NCBI GenBank assembly: GCA_049287565.1
Contig: JBAQGA010000048.1
Span: forward strand, 1 to 9,514
DNA length: 9,514 nt
Direction: 5' to 3'
Origin: UBA8522 sp049287565
Lineage (GTDB): Bacteria > Acidobacteriota > Aminicenantia > Aminicenantales > UBA8522
The number at the start of each line of letters is the position of its first letter. Within the stretch, counting starts at the first letter, position 1. This document shows positions 5,659 to 9,514 of the stretch, piece after piece. The translations under genes were made by a program, and so were the position numbers. The notes below the pieces were generated by a model. The model had not been told where the DNA came from and did no database searches. It saw only the letters and a list, made by a program, of their open reading frames with translations.

Positions 5659-7487
5659 CCTCGCTCGACCCGAGACAGCGGCTGAAGTCCCGGCGCCTGG
5701 AAAAAGCCGTTTTTGCCCTGACCCGAAAAAGGACGCTCTCCTCGCTCGAGGAGCGACGCCTCGGCGACGCCTGCAGGGACGCCGTTCGCCTGTACCGGGA
5801 TGTCGTGTCGGGACGGCCCCTTCCGGACGGGAAAGACGTCCGGCGCCTCGCCGCCCTGGCCCACCGGGCCATGTTGACCCTCGGCGGAGAGGGCGACATT
5901 CGCGGCGTGTCGCTCAGAGATTACGATTCCGGGCGTTTCGGGCCATATCTCGGCGTCAGCGACGAGGGAAGCGCGGCCGGAGCCATCCTGAAGGCCGCTT
6001 TGAACTCTCCCAAAGTCCGGGCGCTCGGGGAGATCGACCCGATGTCTGTAGGCGTGGCGCTAGACGCGGAGCGGCTGGGCGGCATCGGCGAGGTCGCGGT
6101 CGGGCCGGAGGAATACGCGGACGTCAGAACGGCCTGCCTCGGCCGCATCCTGAACTCGACCAACATCGGGACCCGCGTCAATCTTCGCCTTTACCGGCGC
6201 CATCCGGTCGTCTGGGCGGCGGACGGACCGTATGCGGCGGCCCTTGAGCGGGCGAAAGCGGACATGGGCAAAAAGTTTGCCCCCTTCCTGCGCCCGCCGG
6301 GCGGGAAAGCTCGCCCGTTGACCGTCTATGCGGGATTCCCCCTGCGGAATCGATGCGGAAACGCCACGCGGATCGCCTTCCTCAAGGAGCTGGATTCCTA
6401 CCTGCGCGAAGGCAAAATCGCGGATCCCTTGGTGCATAACCTGGGGTATCAGGCAAGTATACAAAGGGGCCAAAAAGGAAAGCAGGACGCGCTCAGGGCC
6501 ATTCGCGTCGCCGCCGGCGCCGGCCTAAAGAAGGTGGCCCTATGCGGGAATATCCGCAGACGTGCCGAGGAACAGATTTCTCAGCCGGGCCTGCTCAACT
6601 ACCTGCCGGCCGGCAAGCTGGGGCCGGTGTTGCGCGAGGCGGCCAAAAGAAGAGTGCGGGTCAAGCCGATCAATACAGTGGACCCGGGGACGGTCGCCCG
6701 CCACGTCTGGAGCGGGCTCCAAGCGGCGCGGCGCATGGGATTCGAGCTCGGCAAGTACGGCCTCTTCCCTTTGACCCTCGAGGAAAGCGAAGTCGTCGTC
6801 GGCCAAGTCCAAAAATGGTACAAGGACTGGAGCGCCGCGCCCGTTTTCTTTGTCGACCAAGGCCTCTTGAGCGAAACCCACGTCGACTCAGGCCGCGATA
6901 TCATCCGCGGCCTGAAGACCTGGCTGCGAATGGTCGCCCGCTACAAAGTCCAGGTCGTTCTCATCGACACCGTAGAAAAGGCCAAATGCCCTCCCCTCCT
7001 CAAGACGCCAGCCAATCCCAAGGGACTGATGTCGGTCAGGCAGGTCCAGGACATCGACGCCCTGGCCCGGAGCCTGGGGATCAAGACGCTCTGGGCGGGG
7101 AGCATCTCGTTGCCCCAGGCTTATGATCTTGGCCGGGTCGGCGTATTCGGCATCTACGTCACCAGCGCCGCCGCCGAAGCCGTGCCGGTACCGCCCGGAT
7201 ACGAGGACGATTACTGGCTCGCCGCGGTGAAGGAGCCCACGTACAAGGGCGTTTATCGGACAAAGCTCCTCCTCGAGGCGGGGTTTCTTGCGGTCCGTGT
7301 CCCCGAAGGCCGGCGCATCGCAGCTACGGTCGCCGCGTTCATTGCGGCGCTTCCCGCCGGAGATGAGGCGATTATAAATAGCCTGCAAGAAAAACTCGCT
7401 CAGGAATGCACGTCGGCCTGGCGCCGATTCCTGGGCGATGAACGGGAAAAACGAACATCTATCACATTATTAAGGAGGAAGCGATGA
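5655..7487 (+). CDS. Large protein with a C-terminal MfnB (4-HFC-P synthase)-like TIM barrel
   Basis: The 610-residue protein starts at ATG 5655 in a 4-base overlap with the previous stop, with GGGAG 7 bases upstream; an in-frame ATG at 5565 would overlap by about 90 bases. The first 260 residues are unrecognised, Arg-rich near the start and alpha/beta later. From about 275 to 545 the pattern follows (5-formylfuran-3-yl)methyl phosphate synthase, PF04476, which condenses two glyceraldehyde-3-phosphates in methanofuran synthesis. PGTVARHVWSGL (344-355) is followed by FELGKYGLFP with K367, then VVLIDTVEKAK with D438 and K442, and last KTLWAGSIS (477-485). From my recollection of MJ1099 these match its K85, D151 and K155, whereas the N-terminal K27 position appears replaced near VALCGN (294-299). 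The homology is judged from motif order only. Chemistry may therefore differ from MfnB. No methanofuran genes surround it; the neighbours suggest a conflict-system role. The next gene overlaps by 4 bases. Confidence 0.8.
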   Translation: MTSLDPRQRLKSRRLEKAVFALTRKRTLSSLEERRLGDACRDAVRLYRDVVSGRPLPDGKDVRRLAALAHRAMLTLGGEGDIRGVSLRDYDSGRFGPYLGVSDEGSAAGAILKAALNSPKVRALGEIDPMSVGVALDAERLGGIGEVAVGPEEYADVRTACLGRILNSTNIGTRVNLRLYRRHPVVWAADGPYAAALERAKADMGKKFAPFLRPPGGKARPLTVYAGFPLRNRCGNATRIAFLKELDSYLREGKIADPLVHNLGYQASIQRGQKGKQDALRAIRVAAGAGLKKVALCGNIRRRAEEQISQPGLLNYLPAGKLGPVLREAAKRRVRVKPINTVDPGTVARHVWSGLQAARRMGFELGKYGLFPLTLEESEVVVGQVQKWYKDWSAAPVFFVDQGLLSETHVDSGRDIIRGLKTWLRMVARYKVQVVLIDTVEKAKCPPLLKTPANPKGLMSVRQVQDIDALARSLGIKTLWAGSISLPQAYDLGRVGVFGIYVTSAAAEAVPVPPGYEDDYWLAAVKEPTYKGVYRTKLLLEAGFLAVRVPEGRRIAATVAAFIAALPAGDEAIINSLQEKLAQECTSAWRRFLGDEREKRTSITLLRRKR

Positions 7488-9430
7488 TTGCTTTTCCTCC
7501 GAAACGGGATTTCTTCTCGCTTTCCATCACCGACCTCATCGACGCCCGTGAAGCGTATCATGTCCATCTGGATAGCCTGGAACACGTCGTGGCCACGGCC
7601 ATCGGCCGGTTCTACATCCGCGAAAGCGACGAGGACAACAAAGTGCCAGGCAAAATCAAACGTTACGGCAAGGGAGGGCTGAGGACACTATCGAACAGCT
7701 GGATCAGGGATTGGTCGTGGCCGTGCGTGCTGGTTTTCATCGACTATTGGGCCAAGCCTAAAGACCTCGCCAAACAGCCCGACCAGACCGTTCCACGCCT
7801 GCTCTACCTGCCCGACGGCCGGGTCGTCCCAACCTGCGTCATATACATGAAGGCCGCTCCTAAAGAAGAGGCCGGCGTCGAGCACCTGAGCTTCGCCAGC
7901 AAGACCCTGGGCGGCGGCTATTTCTGTTTCACGGAATCGCAGCAGGTTCAGAGGATCGGCACCCTCGGCTGCCTGGTCAAGAAGGAGGGCGAGCTTTACG
8001 CTCTGACCTGCGGCCATGTCGCCGGGGCCGTCGGGAACGAGGTATTCACCTACGTCCGCAGCAACAAGGAAAGCATCGGAACGAGCCATCCGGTCCGGCT
8101 GGCCAAGCGAAAATTCAGCGAAGTTTACCCGAAGTGGCCGGGCGACCGGACCCTGGTCAATATCGACGCCGCCCTGGTTCGTTTAAGCGACGCAAGAGCT
8201 TGGACCTTTCAGGTCTTCGGGATCGGCGAGATGGCCCGGATGATCGACCTCGGCCCCGAAACGCTGACCCTGGACATCCTCGGGACGCCGGTCCGCGCCT
8301 TCAGCCCCGTCTCCGGCCCGATGGAAGGCGAGATTCAAGGCCTGTTCCCGCGATACTACACCAAGGGCGGGGTTGATAGTGTGGCCGACCTCCTCATCGG
8401 ACCCCGCAGGACCCGCCCCACGGTTGCCAAGCCCGGCTCTAACCCGCCCCAGCTTAAATCCCGCCCGGGCGATTCGGGGACAATCTGGTTTTTTGATCCG
8501 CCCTCTAAAGACGTCCAACCGCAAGGCGGCGCCCGAGCGCGAAGCCTGCGGCCCTTGGCCATGCAATGGGGCGGCGAACGCTTCACGAGCGACGACGGCC
8601 GGCCCGTCCAGCTTGTCCTGGCCACCTTCCTGAGCACGGTTATCCAACTCCTCGACATCGACCTCGTCACCGACGCAAACGTCGGGTTTTCGGAGTACTG
8701 GGGGAAGATCGCCCACTTCAAGATCGGCTACAAGGCCTGCGAAATTGTCGAGACACCTAAACTCAAAAAGCTACTGATGGCCAACCGGGTTCGCATCGGA
8801 TTTGATGATGACGCCCTCAAGCTCGGCAAGAACTTCCGGGTCGGACGCGAAGACTTCGTCCCGCTCGCCGACGTCCCGGACTACATCTGGGTCGGGATGT
8901 CGTTTTATAAAAGCGAAAGAAAGAACGAGCCCAAGCAGCACTTCGCCGACATGGACGACCCAGGCCGGAAACAGTTCTCCGGCAAGTCGCTCCTCGAGCT
9001 CTGCCAGGACGACCCGAAGAACCTGGACGCAGAAGTCTGGAAGGATTTCTACGCTGCCCTATCGGACGAGAACTTTGAATATGACGGCGGGTACCTGCCC
9101 TTCCGCATATGGCAGATTTATCGCGCCATGGTCCATTATCTTCAAAAAGGGGAAATCAAGAACTTCCTGGCCGCGGCCGGAGTCCTGGCCCACTATGTCG
9201 GCGACGCGGGCATGCCGTTCCACATCTCCAAGCTTCACCACGGCTACGGACCGGAACGCGTGGCCAGGGACTCAGCCGAATACCAGAATTACAAAAAAAG
9301 CAAGGAGTATAAGATCAGGACTTACCCCAAAAAAATTATGGATCGAAGAGCTTTGGTTGAACAGGCAGAGGGTTTTGTTGGTCTAAAAGCTTCTTCAATC
9401 CCTTGGTTTGGCTGTAGAGAAGCTGTCTGA
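7484..9430 (+). CDS. Trypsin-like protease fused to a Zn-dependent PLC/S1-P1 nuclease-like domain, C-terminus replaced by an IS
   Basis: The start ATG at 7484 overlaps the previous stop by 4 bases, with AAGGAGGA (7472-7479) just upstream. Residues 1-140 are an unassigned N-terminal region. Residues about 145-390 are a chymotrypsin-fold protease with a full triad: H178 in ALTCGHVAG, D228 in NIDAALVRL and S331 in RPGDSGTIWF. From about 465 a second domain resembles the zinc-dependent phospholipase C/S1-P1 nuclease superfamily: PDYIWVGMSF, H486 and D489 in KQHFADMD, then VLAHYVGDAGMPFH (567-580) with H570, D574 and H580, followed by KLHHGYG. The native reading stops near residue 611. The last 36 or so residues are read from an insertion sequence that begins at about 9317, so later zinc ligands of the fold are probably lost. 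No signal peptide is evident, unlike secreted PLC and S1/P1 enzymes, so an intracellular role with protease-controlled activation is possible. The protease may remain active; the hydrolase domain is likely impaired. Confidence 0.85.
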   Translation: MIAFPPKRDFFSLSITDLIDAREAYHVHLDSLEHVVATAIGRFYIRESDEDNKVPGKIKRYGKGGLRTLSNSWIRDWSWPCVLVFIDYWAKPKDLAKQPDQTVPRLLYLPDGRVVPTCVIYMKAAPKEEAGVEHLSFASKTLGGGYFCFTESQQVQRIGTLGCLVKKEGELYALTCGHVAGAVGNEVFTYVRSNKESIGTSHPVRLAKRKFSEVYPKWPGDRTLVNIDAALVRLSDARAWTFQVFGIGEMARMIDLGPETLTLDILGTPVRAFSPVSGPMEGEIQGLFPRYYTKGGVDSVADLLIGPRRTRPTVAKPGSNPPQLKSRPGDSGTIWFFDPPSKDVQPQGGARARSLRPLAMQWGGERFTSDDGRPVQLVLATFLSTVIQLLDIDLVTDANVGFSEYWGKIAHFKIGYKACEIVETPKLKKLLMANRVRIGFDDDALKLGKNFRVGREDFVPLADVPDYIWVGMSFYKSERKNEPKQHFADMDDPGRKQFSGKSLLELCQDDPKNLDAEVWKDFYAALSDENFEYDGGYLPFRIWQIYRAMVHYLQKGEIKNFLAAAGVLAHYVGDAGMPFHISKLHHGYGPERVARDSAEYQNYKKSKEYKIRTYPKKIMDRRALVEQAEGFVGLKASSIPWFGCREAV

Positions 9431-9514
9431 TTCCATCGGCCAGAGCGTAGAGGCGGAAGTCGGGAATGCCGAACACCCGCTTCGAGACTCGAAGAACATG
9501 GCCGGCGAGCACCC
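9317..9514 (-). mobile_element. Left end of an insertion sequence interrupting the protease-hydrolase gene (partial)
   Basis: At about 9316 the GC-rich coding sequence of the protease fusion changes abruptly to a different composition, with an A-run (9329-9335) and a transposase-like frame on the other strand. The candidate terminus AGGACTTACCCCAAAA (9317-9332) mirrors GGGGCTTGTCCCAAGG at the left edge of the window, the differences all being transitions, so the two elements may belong to one IS family. The distal end and target duplication are outside the window. Confidence 0.5.
9336..9514 (-). CDS. Probable transposase, C-terminal fragment (runs off the right edge)
   Basis: On the minus strand an open frame enters at the right edge and ends at TAA 9338-9336, giving 58 residues including GHVLRVSKRVFGIPDFRLYA, LADGIRQLLYSQTKGLKK and a final LPVQPKLFDP. 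Codon use is coherent and more convincing than the opposite strand, where the interrupted protease frame continues. The basic C-terminal helical tail and the position directly inside a candidate IS terminus suggest a transposase. I cannot assign the family from this piece. It is on the same strand as the fragment at the left edge, so the two could be direct copies of one element. Confidence 0.5.
   Translation of the reverse strand, partial: VLAGHVLRVSKRVFGIPDFRLYALADGIRQLLYSQTKGLKKLLDQQNPLPVQPKLFDP

Noticed and set aside
5561..6247. 228-codon plus-strand ORF
   Set aside because: It overlaps the MfnB-like gene in another frame, with an Arg/Gly/Pro-rich composition typical of a GC-rich shadow.
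5655..7487. Evidence for methanofuran biosynthesis in the host
   Set aside because: Only one MfnB-like domain is present, its first catalytic lysine seems missing and no other methanofuran genes are in view.
8183..8716. 177-codon minus-strand ORF
   Set aside because: It is antisense to the protease domain, whose catalytic motifs in the plus frame show which strand is coding.
1..9514. CRISPR array, tRNA or rRNA genes
   Set aside because: No regularly spaced direct repeats and no tRNA- or rRNA-like sequence were seen on either strand.

Overview
This is a bacterial accessory island. Genes start with strong GGAGG-type ribosome binding sites, are packed on one strand and are bounded by insertion sequences. 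The host cannot be named with confidence. The GC-rich codon use of the downstream genes, the strong Shine-Dalgarno sites and the mix of families would fit a GC-rich environmental lineage such as Acidobacteriota/Aminicenantota or a deltaproteobacterial relative, but that is a guess.

Layout. Positions 1-283 hold the 5' end of a probable transposase gene on the minus strand and one end of its element. Positions 293-1360 are a complete IS630-family insertion sequence, with imperfect terminal inverted repeats flanked by TA and an apparently intact transposase on the minus strand. Only 46 bases downstream starts a small stand-alone TIR-like protein (1407-1811, ThsB/DUF1863 type, putative catalytic Glu present). 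A 258-base gap with a good sigma70-like promoter and a possible 31-codon leader ORF follows.

Five plus-strand genes then form a tight operon: a two-HKD phospholipase D-superfamily protein (2070-3806); an unrecognised 296-residue protein with a WHCLCH motif (3869-4759); a nucleoside 2-deoxyribosyltransferase-like protein (4777-5658); a 610-residue protein whose C-terminal half resembles the MfnB (4-HFC-P synthase) TIM barrel (5655-7487); and a trypsin-like protease fused to a zinc-dependent phospholipase C/S1-P1 nuclease-like domain (7484-9430). The last two junctions are 4-base ATGA overlaps. The final gene is cut at about 9316 by another insertion sequence, whose transposase C-terminus lies at 9336-9514 on the minus strand.

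How the genes may work together (inference). TIR, deoxyribosyltransferase-like, PLD, protease and S1/P1 or PLC folds are recurrent parts of nucleotide-centred immune or conflict systems. A plausible reading is an undescribed defence or conflict operon in which nucleotide-processing enzymes and an unusual TIM barrel act with a PLD effector and a protease-hydrolase fusion. No known named system matches the whole gene set, and no experiment or search supports the idea here. The copy shown is probably damaged at its 3' end, and possibly at its 5' end too. By eye, the genes before about 4780 are less GC-rich than those after, suggesting a mosaic origin.
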